From NCBI GenBank assembly GCA_039105265.1, contig JAPFFF010000007.1, positions 4,340,001-4,404,000 on the forward strand: a stretch of 64,000 nt of DNA. Reading direction: 5' to 3'. Position numbers and translations under genes: made by a program. This DNA is from Tritrichomonas musculus (lineage: Eukaryota; Parabasalia; Tritrichomonadida; Tritrichomonadidae). Positions 54,890-64,000 of this stretch are shown in pieces (within the stretch, counting starts at the first letter, position 1; each line of letters starts with the position of its first letter). The notes under the pieces are model-generated. The model was not told the DNA's origin and searched no databases. It saw nothing but the letters and a program-made list of their open reading frames with translations.

Positions 54890-57370
54890 TTAAGAAATAA
54901 AATAATAACAATGTCGTCTACTAATTGGGTGCATCTTTAGTGCACCAACAACAACTTTAAAAACACTTTCTTTGTCTTTAATTATATCGTCTAGGAATCT
55001 AGTGCTCTTTGCTGTTAATTCCTTGCCATCTAATCGAAAACTAATTAAATAGCTTCCTTTATATTCGAAAGTATTAAAAATTTCGATAGCATCCCCTTCT
55101 TTAACAAGTTTATCTATTGGTTCGTGTTTTCCTTTACGATAACTGTTATGTGTTAATATATTATCGTCTTTAATATTGTTCGGTACTTCTTTATCTATTG
55201 CTGTGTTCGTGTAATACTCTAGAGGTTGGTTAACATGTATCTCGTCTCTTGTTGTTGTGCTGTTAACAATATTTATTTTTGCACGGAGATTACGAGAAGC
55301 ATTATAATAGACACCTTCCTTTTCTATCTCCATTATAGGTATTCCTAACGAAGAGCCATAAATGTTATTCGCTATTTCTGTCCATTTGTTAATGTTCTCT
55401 CGTAAATAATCGTAAACAGAATTAACCGACCAGTAAATAGATAAATTAGATTCGCTACCAATATTGTTTTGTTTACTGCATAATAATAAAGCCTTGTTCC
55501 CATATCGAGTAAATATAAATTTAAAAGCATAAACAAATAAATGCGTCTTGTTCTCCAATTCGATTAATTTATGTTTGTTCGAATTAAGAGTATCGTTAAA
55601 CGAATTAATAAACATACTCTTTATTTTTGTGGTATCTTGTATCTGTTGGTTAGACTCTTCTTCTTTTTGTTTTATTAGTTCGTTTATTAATTCTTCTCTC
55701 GCATTTTTAAATAGATTCTCTTCTTTGTCTTTCTTTAACAGTTTGGTTATTTTGCTTATGTTATCGATTGGTTTAAACACTATAGGAATGTTATAGGTTG
55801 TAAATTGGTTTATGTTCTTCTTTGGTTGTAATCGTAAGCGACAAATCGGGCAATCTAATAAACCTACATCTTCGGCTTTAATGGTTGTATCTTTAGTAAT
55901 AAATGGTGTAAAGTAAGTATTTCCGTTCGATATATAAGTTATTAGTTCGTTTAATACAAACGATTTGTTTATTGTGTTTATTAGTTCTTTTGTATATATT
56001 CGTTGTTTAATAAGCAAATTGTCGTTTCCTTCTTCGATAGTTCGCTTAAATGATACCAGAATAATTGGATAATTAAACGAATATAATTTAAGTATGTTCG
56101 AAAGCTTGTTTGTATTAACGTTCTTAATATAAAAGCCGTTTATGTTGTTTGTTAGCTTGTTTATCGAGTAAGAGAACAAAGCCAAGTTATAATCCAAATC
56201 CACAACACAAAGATTATATTTAATAGCATTAAGTAATAGCGACCATTGCTTGGATATACTGTTATAGAATATAAGATTTGGAGGTAATATATAAACAAAA
56301 TAATCGAGGTGTTTGTTAATGTATTCTTCTGTTATCGCTTGGTTATCGATATAATATGTTATTTCTAATCTTAAAATACCTGTATCGAGAGATTTCTTAA
56401 TATTATCCTTTAATATCTGTTCTTGGTTATTTATCCAATGGCTGTAATGGTTTCCGACACTACCTCGAACATTTGGAGATTCTATTGCTTGCGCGAATTT
56501 ATTATAAAAATTATACCTAACAGCACCAAAAGAAGAATTCGTTATAAATGTTAAACAATTGGAACCGACAGATGCATTATTATCTATAATTATTTTAATC
56601 GGTTCTTCTGTTGTATTGTTGTTAATGGATTCCTCTCCTTCTTTTCTAAAGTCTGGCTTCGTTAATAAATAATCTATAACATCCTTCTTGTTAATGGTTC
56701 CGCTAAAGTCTTGGATTATTTCGATATCGTTTATAAATATACCATTATCGTTAAACTCTTTAATTCTCTCTTTATTGCATACAATATTAAGAACCTTATC
56801 TAGTGGAACATCTTGCAGAGATATTTTAATAAACTGTTTAATGGTTCCTTTATCGACTTTAAACGATGTCGGCTTTATGCTTGTCTTATTAATTAGTATA
56901 TCGAATTTATTAAATAACTCTCTAATAATTTCTGTATTGTTAGCAAGGAATGGCGTAATTTCTTTAAGAACTTTATTAAATTGTCGGTCTTCTTTGGACT
57001 TTGGTGTATTCTCTTCTGGTTGGTCGTTTGTTCCCTTACGTTTAATATAATTCTTTAATGCTTTATTATTCTTTATAATATCTTCGGGTATAATAAAATG
57101 GATAATAATATTATCGCAGAATCTAGAACATAATGGTTTAAGCTCTTTATTGTTTGTTCCACCAAGCGTAAAATCGATATTGGCTGTATCGTTAATGTTT
57201 AATGTATATGTTATGTTATGCAGCAATGTTTCGGATTTGGAGTTAGTATAGAAGTAAGAGAAAGGAAGCTTAACACCTTCTTTATCGAATATATTGTAAT
57301 CGAGTTCGCGAATTGTTTCGAAAGTTCCTTGTTCTTCTTGGCTATCGCAGTTTGTAGTTAGTGGTTGCAT
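54890..57370 (-). CDS. 826-residue element protein, right-arm copy, unrecognised
   Basis: Mirror of 38900-41380. Over 826 residues I could see no difference between the two deduced proteins. The two copies are transcribed toward each other, toward the centre of the palindrome. Both start a short distance (about 80 bp) inside the 14-bp array, so that array or the 80-bp leader (CCTGTTTTCGTTTTAAATAT) would be the promoter region. Confidence 0.85.
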   Translation of the reverse strand: MQPLTTNCDSQEEQGTFETIRELDYNIFDKEGVKLPFSYFYTNSKSETLLHNITYTLNINDTANIDFTLGGTNNKELKPLCSRFCDNIIIHFIIPEDIIKNNKALKNYIKRKGTNDQPEENTPKSKEDRQFNKVLKEITPFLANNTEIIRELFNKFDILINKTSIKPTSFKVDKGTIKQFIKISLQDVPLDKVLNIVCNKERIKEFNDNGIFINDIEIIQDFSGTINKKDVIDYLLTKPDFRKEGEESINNNTTEEPIKIIIDNNASVGSNCLTFITNSSFGAVRYNFYNKFAQAIESPNVRGSVGNHYSHWINNQEQILKDNIKKSLDTGILRLEITYYIDNQAITEEYINKHLDYFVYILPPNLIFYNSISKQWSLLLNAIKYNLCVVDLDYNLALFSYSINKLTNNINGFYIKNVNTNKLSNILKLYSFNYPIILVSFKRTIEEGNDNLLIKQRIYTKELINTINKSFVLNELITYISNGNTYFTPFITKDTTIKAEDVGLLDCPICRLRLQPKKNINQFTTYNIPIVFKPIDNISKITKLLKKDKEENLFKNAREELINELIKQKEEESNQQIQDTTKIKSMFINSFNDTLNSNKHKLIELENKTHLFVYAFKFIFTRYGNKALLLCSKQNNIGSESNLSIYWSVNSVYDYLRENINKWTEIANNIYGSSLGIPIMEIEKEGVYYNASRNLRAKINIVNSTTTRDEIHVNQPLEYYTNTAIDKEVPNNIKDDNILTHNSYRKGKHEPIDKLVKEGDAIEIFNTFEYKGSYLISFRLDGKELTAKSTRFLDDIIKDKESVFKVVVGALKMHPISRRHCYYFIS

Positions 57371-57454
57371 TTACAAACGAATAAAAAACATATTTAAAAC
57401 GAAAACAGGTTGTTTGTATTTTTTGTTAGTGTGTTTTTTTAATGTATTATAAGT

Positions 57455-58097
57455 GGATATATTAGTATAGATGTATTAGTATAGATGTATTAGTATAGAT
57501 GTATTAGTATAGATGTATTAGTATAGATGTATTAGTATAGATGTATTAGTATAGATGTATTAGTATAGATGTATTAGTATAGATGTATTAGTATAGATGT
57601 ATTAGTATAGATGTATTAGTATAGATGTATTAGTATAGATGTATTAGTATAGATGTATTAGTATAGATGTATTAGTATAGATGTATTAGTATAGATGTAT
57701 TAGTATAGATGTATTAGTATAGATGTATTAGTATAGATGTATTAGTATAGATGTATTAGTATAGATGTATTAGTATAGATGTATTAGTATAGATGTATTA
57801 GTATAGATGTATTAGTATAGATGTATTAGTATAGATGTATTAGTATAGATGTATTAGTATAGATGTATTAGTATAGATGTATTAGCATGGATATATTAGT
57901 ATGGATGTATTAGTATAGATGTATTAGTATGGATATATTAGTATGGATGTATTAGCATAGATGTATTAGTATGGATATATTAGTATGGATGTATTAGTAT
58001 AGATGTATTAGTATGGATATATTAGTATGGATGTATTAGCATAGATGTATTAGTATGGATATATTAGTATGGATGTATTAGCATAGATGTATTAGTA
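57455..58097 (-). repeat. 14-bp tandem array, right arm
   Basis: About 46 units of TAGATGTATTAGTA. The outer units vary as in the left arm, and the homogeneous inner part is shorter by about 16 units. Confidence 0.95.
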
Positions 58098-58494
58098 GGT
58101 CTTTTCTAAGAGGGTCCTCGTGGTGGAGTACATGTGCCATTAAGTAGATGGTGGTATGTACGAGATTCTCGGGGTGCTACCTGTGCCGTTTCATAGATGG
58201 CGGGGTACCTAAGCTGTTTCGTAGATGGAGGGCAGTGGGGTGGGGCACCTGTGCTGTTTCATAGATAGTGGGCAGTGGGGCAGGTACCTGTGCCGTTTCA
58301 TAGATGGGCGGTTGTGGGGTGGGGTACCTGTGCCGTTTCATGGATGGGGAGCAGTAGTGAGAACAAGAATATTTTTTTCTTTTTTTCTTTTTTCTTTTCT
58401 TTTCTTTTTCTTTTCTTTTCTTTTTCTTTTATGACGAGTTCGTTCTTAGTCCAGACCTGCGACCCACAGCGAAAACCGACTCGTATATACTACT
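58096..58494 (-). repeat. Outer end of right arm
   Basis: Mirror of 37552-37949, including the pyrimidine tract (58374-58429) and the GC-rich minisatellite. It ends in ...TATACTACT-3'. Confidence 0.8.
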
Positions 58495-58499
58495 AAAAT
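58495..58499. repeat. Right target-site duplication AAAAT
   Basis: Direct copy of 37547-37551. Confidence 0.7.
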
Positions 58500-58632
58500 T
58501 ATGAAATATTTTCTAATGTTTAAACTTTTTGAAAAAAACATTCTATAGTAAAAATGTAAAAATTGTGATATTTTATTCAAAAATTGAGATAAATTAATAT
58601 AAAAAGAGAACGTTTATCATAGTTGGTCGATT

Positions 58633-60243
58633 ATGATTGCATCCCAAAAGCCAATTATTCAATGGACTAATGAAGAACAATCGATTTTAAGCGATATTCA
58701 AATGTCAATATTCCAAATGAAAGTATCAGGAGAAACAGTCAGATCAATTACTCAAAAATATAATTTATGTATATCAAATGTCTATGTTTCAGTTTTATCA
58801 ACAATTCGAGGCGACCGTTGGACACCTGGAGAATCCAAGGGAGGATGTCCAAGTTACCTTGGAGATGTTGAAAAGAGTATATTAAAACAAGAAATTATTA
58901 ATAGAGCTATAGATATGAACTGCGCAAAAACTATAGAAGTTATACAAACAGCAATCGAACTAAGAGAGAAAAGATACAACCGAGCAAAATTTTTAATTAA
59001 ATGTTTAGAAAATTCAGATTTTAAGCCAAAATCATACGAAGAATTATTAAAACAATTATTTCCTTATGCGCCATCAAGCTCCTGGATTACAAATTTTTCA
59101 AAATCTAACAATTTAATAATTAAAAATCCGATTACCATCGAAGAAGCAAGAAGAAAAAATTGCAACTTTAATAATGTTAATGATTTTTATGCAAAAAATT
59201 ATGAAATTTTATCAAATACTCATCCGCGATTAATTTGGAATGCTGATGAAAGTTCGCATTCTAGTACGAGACAATTTAAAGTGTTAACTGGAAATGACCT
59301 GAATTCATTTTCATCAGAAGGAAGATGCTCTATTCCACACATTACTACAATGTTTTGTTATAACGCGCAAGGCGACAGAATGAAACCATTTGTCATTATA
59401 CCGAAAATAGATTTATTACCGTTTCCATTTTTAAGCGACTTTAACGCTTATTTTGCTACTCAAAGTAACGGATGGATGACCAAGACTTTGTTCAGCGTTT
59501 GGGCCATCCATTTCGTAAGTGAGTTAAATTTAATAAGGTTGACATTGCCACCAGAAATAAGAAACAAAAAAGCTGTTTTAATACTTGACAACCACTCTTC
59601 GAGAGTTAATTCTTTTGCTATAGAATTTTTAAACAAGCATAATATTAAGGTCATTACTTTGCCCGCACATTGCAGTCACGTCCTGCAGCCTTTTGATGTC
59701 GGATGTGCAGCTTGTTTAAAAGCAAAAATCACGAAAGCTAAACTACTCAATGATGAACAAAAAATTGTTAGGCATTTTGTTTTTCTTTCTACAAAAATTG
59801 CAAGAGCGAGATATGGAATTGTATCTGCAATCATAAATGCATGGTTTGAAATACCTTTAAGCACATTACAAAACTCCTGGGAAAAAGCTGGCATTTTCCC
59901 ATTCAATCCTCAAAAGGGATTAACAAATCCATTGACAAACAAAACTGTTATTCCGGTTCAAACAAATAATCGATTTTCAATTGCAAATTCAACTTTAACA
60001 GATGATGAAATGCGCTTGAAATTGGCAAATAAATGTTATGATAACGAAATTACAAATGTAGATGAAATTCCTAAACCAAATTATGATAATTTTAAGCTTG
60101 ATTTCAAAATAAATGTTACTCAAACACAAGGCGTTTTATTATCAGTATTTCCAAATATCATAGATGAAGTTCAGCCTAACAATTTCCAAATTGTATTTGA
60201 AGAAAGCATTTCACTGCAGCAATTTAATGTAAATCAACAATAA
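58633..60243 (+). CDS. Pogo-like DDE transposase
   Basis: A 536-residue transposase of the Tc1/mariner-pogo group (DDE_1 fold). Residues about 35-63 form a helix-turn-helix (GETVRSITQKYNLCISNVYV). Catalytic aspartates lie at 205 (IWNADES), 319 (VLILDNHSS) and 355 (VLQPFDVG), spacing D113D35D. The surrounding signatures THITTMFCYNAQGD-like (HITTMFCYNAQGDRMKPFVI), SNGWMTK and LPAHCSHVLQPFDVG are typical of pogo relatives. It should bind the element's ends and catalyse cut-and-paste transposition at TA. The frame is complete and all three catalytic residues are present, so it may be recently active. The palindromic insertion lies 134 bp upstream of its ATG. Confidence 0.93.
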   Translation: MIASQKPIIQWTNEEQSILSDIQMSIFQMKVSGETVRSITQKYNLCISNVYVSVLSTIRGDRWTPGESKGGCPSYLGDVEKSILKQEIINRAIDMNCAKTIEVIQTAIELREKRYNRAKFLIKCLENSDFKPKSYEELLKQLFPYAPSSSWITNFSKSNNLIIKNPITIEEARRKNCNFNNVNDFYAKNYEILSNTHPRLIWNADESSHSSTRQFKVLTGNDLNSFSSEGRCSIPHITTMFCYNAQGDRMKPFVIIPKIDLLPFPFLSDFNAYFATQSNGWMTKTLFSVWAIHFVSELNLIRLTLPPEIRNKKAVLILDNHSSRVNSFAIEFLNKHNIKVITLPAHCSHVLQPFDVGCAACLKAKITKAKLLNDEQKIVRHFVFLSTKIARARYGIVSAIINAWFEIPLSTLQNSWEKAGIFPFNPQKGLTNPLTNKTVIPVQTNNRFSIANSTLTDDEMRLKLANKCYDNEITNVDEIPKPNYDNFKLDFKINVTQTQGVLLSVFPNIIDEVQPNNFQIVFEESISLQQFNVNQQ

Positions 60244-60299
60244 AAATCATATTGATTAATTTTATTTCATTTTTATCTCACAAGTTATTATTAAAATAC

Positions 60300-60760
60300 A
60301 TATTGACAAAAGCAGATAAACAAATAAAATCAACCAGACTAAAAACAAGCAAACAAAATCAACCGGACAAAAGTTGATAAACAAATATAATCAACCGGAC
60401 TAATAATTAAACAAAAAGAATCAACCGGACAAAAGTTGATAAACAAAGAGAATCAACCGGACTAATAATTAAACAAAAAGAATCAACCGGACAAAAGTTG
60501 TTAAACAAAGAGAATCAACCGGACTAATAATTAAGCTAATATAATCAACCGGACTAATAATTAAGCAAATAAAATCAACCGGACTAATAATTAAACAAAA
60601 AGATTCAACCGGACAAAAGTTGATAAACAAATATAATCAACCGGAATAATAATTAAACAAAAAGAATCAACCGGACAAAAGTTGTTAAGCAAATAAAATC
60701 AGCCAGACTAATAATTAAACAAAAAGAATCAACCGGACTAAAAACAGACAAAGTTAACGA
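60300..60760 (+). repeat. Subterminal 30-bp repeats (AATCAACCGGACTAATAATT)
   Basis: About 15 units of two alternating types: AATCAACCGGACTAATAATT + AAACAAAAAG, and AATCAACCGGACAAAAGTTG + ATAAACAAA. All share AATCAACCGGAC. They lie between the transposase stop and the right inverted repeat, a position where many DNA transposons carry transposase-binding sites. None is seen in the short left end. Confidence 0.9.
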
Positions 60761-61014
60761 AACTAAAAATGAAATAAAGATTAATCAATTTATGATACTA
60801 ATAAAGAAAACCTTATTTTTTATTTTTACATATTATTTTATGTTAATAAGTTAGATAAAACTATTTTTTTATTTTAGTTTTAATGATTTTAGTATAGATA
60901 TATTCAAAATTATATTTCAACGATAAGAACTAAAAATTGAATGTAATATATTCAATATTATTTGAATAAACTAATTTAATTTTTTCTATACTTTTTAAAG
61001 AAAAAATAATTGAG

Positions 61015-61048
61015 AGGATTCTATAGTTAATTGAGAGGATTCCATAGT
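61015..61048 (-). repeat. Right terminal inverted repeat of the pogo-like transposon
   Basis: Inverse of 37484-37518 with minor divergence. The core AATTGAGAGGATTC(T/C)ATAG occurs twice in tandem (61009-61029 and 61030-61046). Confidence 0.65.
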
Positions 61049-61062
61049 TTTTCAAAAGATGG

Positions 61063-62162
61063 TAATGTTCATCTCTTACACAATTCTATGAAAAAGTGAA
61101 TAAATTGAATAAATTTTCTCAAAAAAATTGAAAAAATATTATCAATTATTTTTCAGAAGAAATTTTATGGATTTTTAATTTCAGTGAATCTTATTATTTT
61201 GAATAAATTCTTTCAAATATTTGAAAATATTATATCAGATCTTTCTTTATTATTTGAAACATGTTTATCTTCATATATTTATTGAATTTCAAAAAATTAA
61301 ATATATATTAATGAAATAATATTCATTTTATATCAAATGGTAAGATGTTATTGTTTTATAAGTATAAAAAATTTGAAAAAATAATCGGTTATCTTCATCC
61401 ATTACCAAATTAAAAAAAAATTGTGGTTTGATAAAATATTATTTAATACCTTATATTCTTTTTCATAAATTTTTTTACATTTTTTTTTTCAAATAATTAA
61501 TTAATTTTTGAATAACGTAAACTTTTGAAAATGTGAGAAACGATTATTTTTTAGTCAAATTATAATTATTTTCTTATTGGCCAAAAGAAAAAAGTTTAAA
61601 ACTTTCGATCGTTTGTCCGATAAAGAAGACCCAAAATTATAAATCTCGTAAAATTATACGGGTAATAATGGAAATTTATTGCATCACGAATGCCAGGTCA
61701 ATAGGAATCCACTAAAAAAAGTTTTTATTACACATATGTAGAGAGAAAAGCAGTTTTCCCAAATCTTGGACGTACAGATAAAATAGCATCCGGAGTTAAA
61801 AGCGAGGATATCGATAATTGAAGAAGATTCAGAACAGCATTTACCCAATTTATCTTTTGATTATTAGATATCAGCTACAAGTGCCAAGTTATGGCCAAAA
61901 TTCTAATGGTCATTGGAACCGAGTCAAGCAAGCTTATAATCAATACCGAATAAAGCTTGTTTACACCATTGATCTAAAGTTTATACTCGATAAAATTTTT
62001 AACTTTTTCTATTATTTTTATTTTTTTTTAATTCAAAAATTCTGAACTTATGCTTCTAGAGAAAAAAAAAATGTTCATCTCCCGATAGCTACTTTTTAAA
62101 AAATCACATAGAAAATTTTAAATTAAATACATTCAAAAAAATTGTGTAAGAGATGAACATTA
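61063..62162. mobile_element. 1.1-kb segment with 23-bp perfect terminal inverted repeats
   Basis: Positions 61063-61085 (TAATGTTCATCTCTTACACA then ATT) are repeated exactly inverted at 62140-62162. Both start with TA, as in Tc1/mariner-type insertions. The interior contains a decayed Myb-like sequence and no transposase, so a non-autonomous element or a captured host fragment is plausible. A further partial copy of GTTCATCTC lies near 62071. Confidence 0.6.
61600..61985 (+). pseudogene. Decayed Myb-like DNA-binding sequence
   Basis: Pieces of a SANT/Myb repeat are readable in shifting frames: SDKEDPKL, then INLVKLYG, then WKFIASRMPGQ. They have the spacing of the trichomonad pattern (T-x-E-D-x-x-L...LV..YG...W..IA..MPGRT). 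A second repeat-like piece may follow (LWPKF...GHWNRVKQAY). Several stops interrupt it. Trichomonads have hundreds of Myb genes, so a relic is unsurprising. Confidence 0.5.
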
Positions 62163-62269
62163 TTTTATGAAGTTTATTTAAAGTACAGAAATTAGATGAG
62201 TTTTTCAATGGGAGAGAAAAAAGGAATCTTTCAATAGTTTACAATTTCAGTTTTTGAATCTTACGACTT

Positions 62270-63140
62270 TATGTGTTTTAAAATATGTATTCAATGGACT
62301 TGCAAGCCCTACGTCAAATGATTGCGTGATAAGAGAGCTATGAACTGGTAGCACAAAACCTAATATAACTATTATTAAACAATAGTTCCAAGGCCTCATT
62401 ATTTATTAGCGACTTGTGGCCATCTAAGAATAATATGCATGGCTGCTTTTGTGCTTGAGTACCTTTAGATTTGAACTAACCGTTGTCTTCTTTCGTTAAT
62501 TTCATGAGCAAATAATATACTCCAAATCAAAAAAATTTTTGTAAATCATCCATCCTGAAGAACTGGAAGCAAAAATACATTGGTTTTGCAAATCCTTGAG
62601 TTCTGGCTGTAGATTAATAAGTGTGGGAAGTATGATTAGTGGCCTTAGGGCTTCACCAGCAGCGTTGCAACATAAAACGGCTGTGATATGTCCAATTGCT
62701 TGATTTTCTCCGACAAATGGCATATACCTACCTTCAGGAATTATGATTTTTCCTTTCTTGTTGGTAAAACAGCTCGTTTCATCTACATTATAAATTAAGT
62801 GTTGATTTTCGTAAACTATGTTTTTAATCATAGAAAAAAAAAAAACGCTTCATAACCCTGGAATGAAAATACTTTCTCCTTAAAAATTTTAAAGGGTTTG
62901 TGGATTAACAATTTTGATTCCATGACTGGAACAGTATTTTGAAAACCACTGTTATGATAAGTATGTATCACTGAGCTTGTCTATAACTCTTATTGTAAGC
63001 ACACCACAATTCAGTTCTTCAGCCATTTGGTATTCTCTAAATGACCTTTCTGATAATAAGTCTTCGATTATTCGTAATGCTATATAAATATATATATACA
63101 ATCCAAAATAAATGTGTGAAGCATATAAGGTCCACAAGAA
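62270..63140 (-). pseudogene. Decayed second pogo-like transposase
   Basis: An open 109-codon piece (62502-62831) reads LIYNVDETSC, HITAVLCCNAAGEALRPLII and SSSSGWM, the region around the first catalytic Asp. Upstream (62952-63137) is an HTH-like piece (RSFREYQMAEELNCGVLTI). Downstream, in changed frames, are LFLDGHKS (second Asp) and QSFDVGLASPLN (third Asp). At least two frame changes separate them. It is related to, but clearly diverged from, the intact transposase at 58633. Confidence 0.78.
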
Positions 63141-64000
63141 CCAATAGTACTATCAAGCTTAAAAACTAAAAAGGTACGAAATAAAAAGTTTTCAAGTTGC
63201 TGGTTTGAAGTAAAAACGTATTTTTCTTTTACAATAGAATAAGATGATTTTTTTTTCTCGGAACACATCCTTTTGAAATTGAGAATAGAATGCCTCTTCG
63301 TCTTCGAGCAATGTAATCGTTTCTGTTCTTCTCATCAAAAGAATGAGGTGATGAGGTGACAAAAAAACAAAAGTCTTTTTTAAATGGAAATGGAGCCAAT
63401 AAATGAAACATATATTTTGGAAAGTAATAACGTTTATATTGTAGAAATGACTCAAGAAGCTTAAAAAGATGGAGAAATGCAATCATTTTTTTGTAAAACT
63501 CATGAGTTAAACTTCCTTTGTTTTAATACTTTTGATTAGCAATCATTTGTTTATTTTATTGATTCTCTCCTCCAGGAAGAATTGAATATCAATCAGGTTT
63601 ATTAAACTGTGATTCAGCAGTTCCATTTGATGTGAAGCAACTCTTCTGAATTTGATTGTTTTTTGTTTATTGATGAAAAGTAAAAAAATGTTAATCACAA
63701 TGATAATCCCGATAATGGGAGGAGCATTTATATCATTACGATTCGTGATCATTTTGTTAGTATTTTTATAGATATTTTTTTTATTCTTTCTTTTTGATGC
63801 ATTCATATTTCTTTTCAATTATCAAGCTAAATCTAATGACTAGATATCTACCTTGCCATGTTATATTTTTTGATCAATGCAAGAATAATTTCAGGCTGGT
63901 TATGAGTTAAAACGATCATTGGCCTCTAAATATAAAGTGAATTAAGCTCAAAATGCTCTAAGCTACTTTGACAGTCATTGAACTTGAATAATCATTTAAG
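63141..64000. other. Right-end region, no clear gene
   Basis: AT-rich with overlapping short frames of unnatural composition. On the minus strand near 63850-63960 a stretch reading VLTHNQPEIILALIKKYNMA could be a fragment of an ankyrin-type gene entering from the right, but stops interrupt it. Confidence 0.4.

Larger units (their letters stand above)
37552..58494. mobile_element. Giant palindromic element of unresolved family (Maverick-like ends)
   Basis: A 20,943-bp element whose two halves are inverse copies: left arm 37552-47940, right arm 48261-58494, spacer 47941-48260. The ends are 5'-AG...CT-3' with a 5-bp target duplication, as in Mavericks/Polintons. No polymerase B, retroviral-type integrase, packaging ATPase, protease or capsid gene was recognised, so membership is open. 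Each arm holds an 826-residue gene, an 85-residue ORF, two remnants related to the large protein, and five kinds of tandem array. The large gene appears whole and identical in both arms. The arms differ mainly in array copy number (14-bp array about 224 bp longer on the left, 17-bp array about 99 bp longer on the right). Near identity of the arms suggests recent formation or ongoing gene conversion. Confidence 0.8.
48261..58494 (-). repeat. Right palindrome arm (about 10.2 kb)
   Basis: Inverse copy of 37552-47940 carrying the same features in reverse order. Besides array length changes I saw a 3-bp indel (54494-54754 against 41516-41773). This shows that the arms were assembled as distinct sequences. 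Confidence 0.93.
37484..61048 (+). mobile_element. Pogo-like DNA transposon, interrupted by the 20.9-kb palindromic element
   Basis: The ends are diverged inverted repeats. The left end reads AACTTTAGAATCCCCTCAAT and then continues as TTAACCATAGAATC. The inverse of the right end reads AACTATGGAATCCTCTCAAT and then TAACTATAGAATC, about 29 of 34 positions alike. Between them are the transposase (58633-60243) and subterminal repeats (60300-60760). Removing the palindromic insertion and one target-site copy leaves an element of about 2.6 kb, a normal size for this group. The insertion lies some 30 bp inside the left inverted repeat, upstream of the transposase, so the transposase frame is intact while its promoter region is displaced. 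Confidence 0.7.

Noticed and set aside
37552-58494. Firm assignment as a Maverick/Polinton
   Set aside because: Only the AG...CT ends and the short target duplication fit. No polymerase, integrase, ATPase, protease or capsid gene was recognised, so the family is left unresolved.
37552-58494. Telomeric or chromosome-end structure
   Set aside because: None of the array units resembles a known telomere repeat, and host-type DNA lies on both sides with a target duplication.
63192-63818. Short minus-strand frames of 62-96 codons near the right end
   Set aside because: They overlap in several frames, have biased composition, and show no recognisable motif.

Overview
The window is a piece of an AT-rich, intron-poor protist nuclear genome, most likely a parabasalid and probably a Tritrichomonas-like trichomonad. 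The evidence is the gene content: BspA-type leucine-rich repeats, a DUF3447-type ankyrin protein, a kinase fused to Sel1 repeats, an FxxS-type surface protein, Myb debris and pogo/Tc1-like transposons. Genes are single-exon and closely packed, and several ATGs are preceded within about 15 bases by a TCA-Py-(A/T)-like initiator. The genus is an inference.

Bases 1 to about 35,400 are ordinary gene-dense host DNA. Left to right they hold a Gln/Pro-rich nuclear-looking protein running off the left end, a possible SPO16-like protein, a split ankyrin/BspA locus, an unrecognised 309-residue protein, a SAPS-like helical-repeat protein, a Rab-type GTPase, an MFSD5-like transporter, a coiled-coil membrane protein, a decayed surface-protein gene, a CCDC177-like coiled-coil protein, a tRNA (probably Glu), a decayed kinase-Sel1 gene, a 1,420-residue beta-propeller protein with a compositionally odd tail, a PP1-like phosphatase, an ARM-like protein, a small protein with four TQT motifs, and a DNA polymerase kappa with a striking series of PIP-box-like motifs.

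From about 37,480 to 61,050 lies a nested mobile-element structure. A pogo-like DNA transposon (transposase at 58,633-60,243, diverged terminal inverted repeats at about 37,484 and 61,048, subterminal 30-bp repeats) has been entered by a 20.9-kb element at 37,552-58,494. That element is almost wholly one giant palindrome: arms of about 10.4 and 10.2 kb around a 320-bp spacer, ends in 5'-AG...CT-3', and a 5-bp AAAAT target duplication. Each arm carries an intact 826-residue gene of no recognised family, a small 85-residue ORF, two remnants related to the 826-residue protein, and five different tandem arrays with units of 14, 17, 20, about 40 and 16 bp. The ends and target duplication resemble Maverick/Polinton elements, but no hallmark gene was seen, so the family is left open.

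From 61,063 to the right end is transposon debris: a 1.1-kb segment with 23-bp perfect terminal inverted repeats around a decayed Myb-like sequence, and a decayed second pogo-like transposase.
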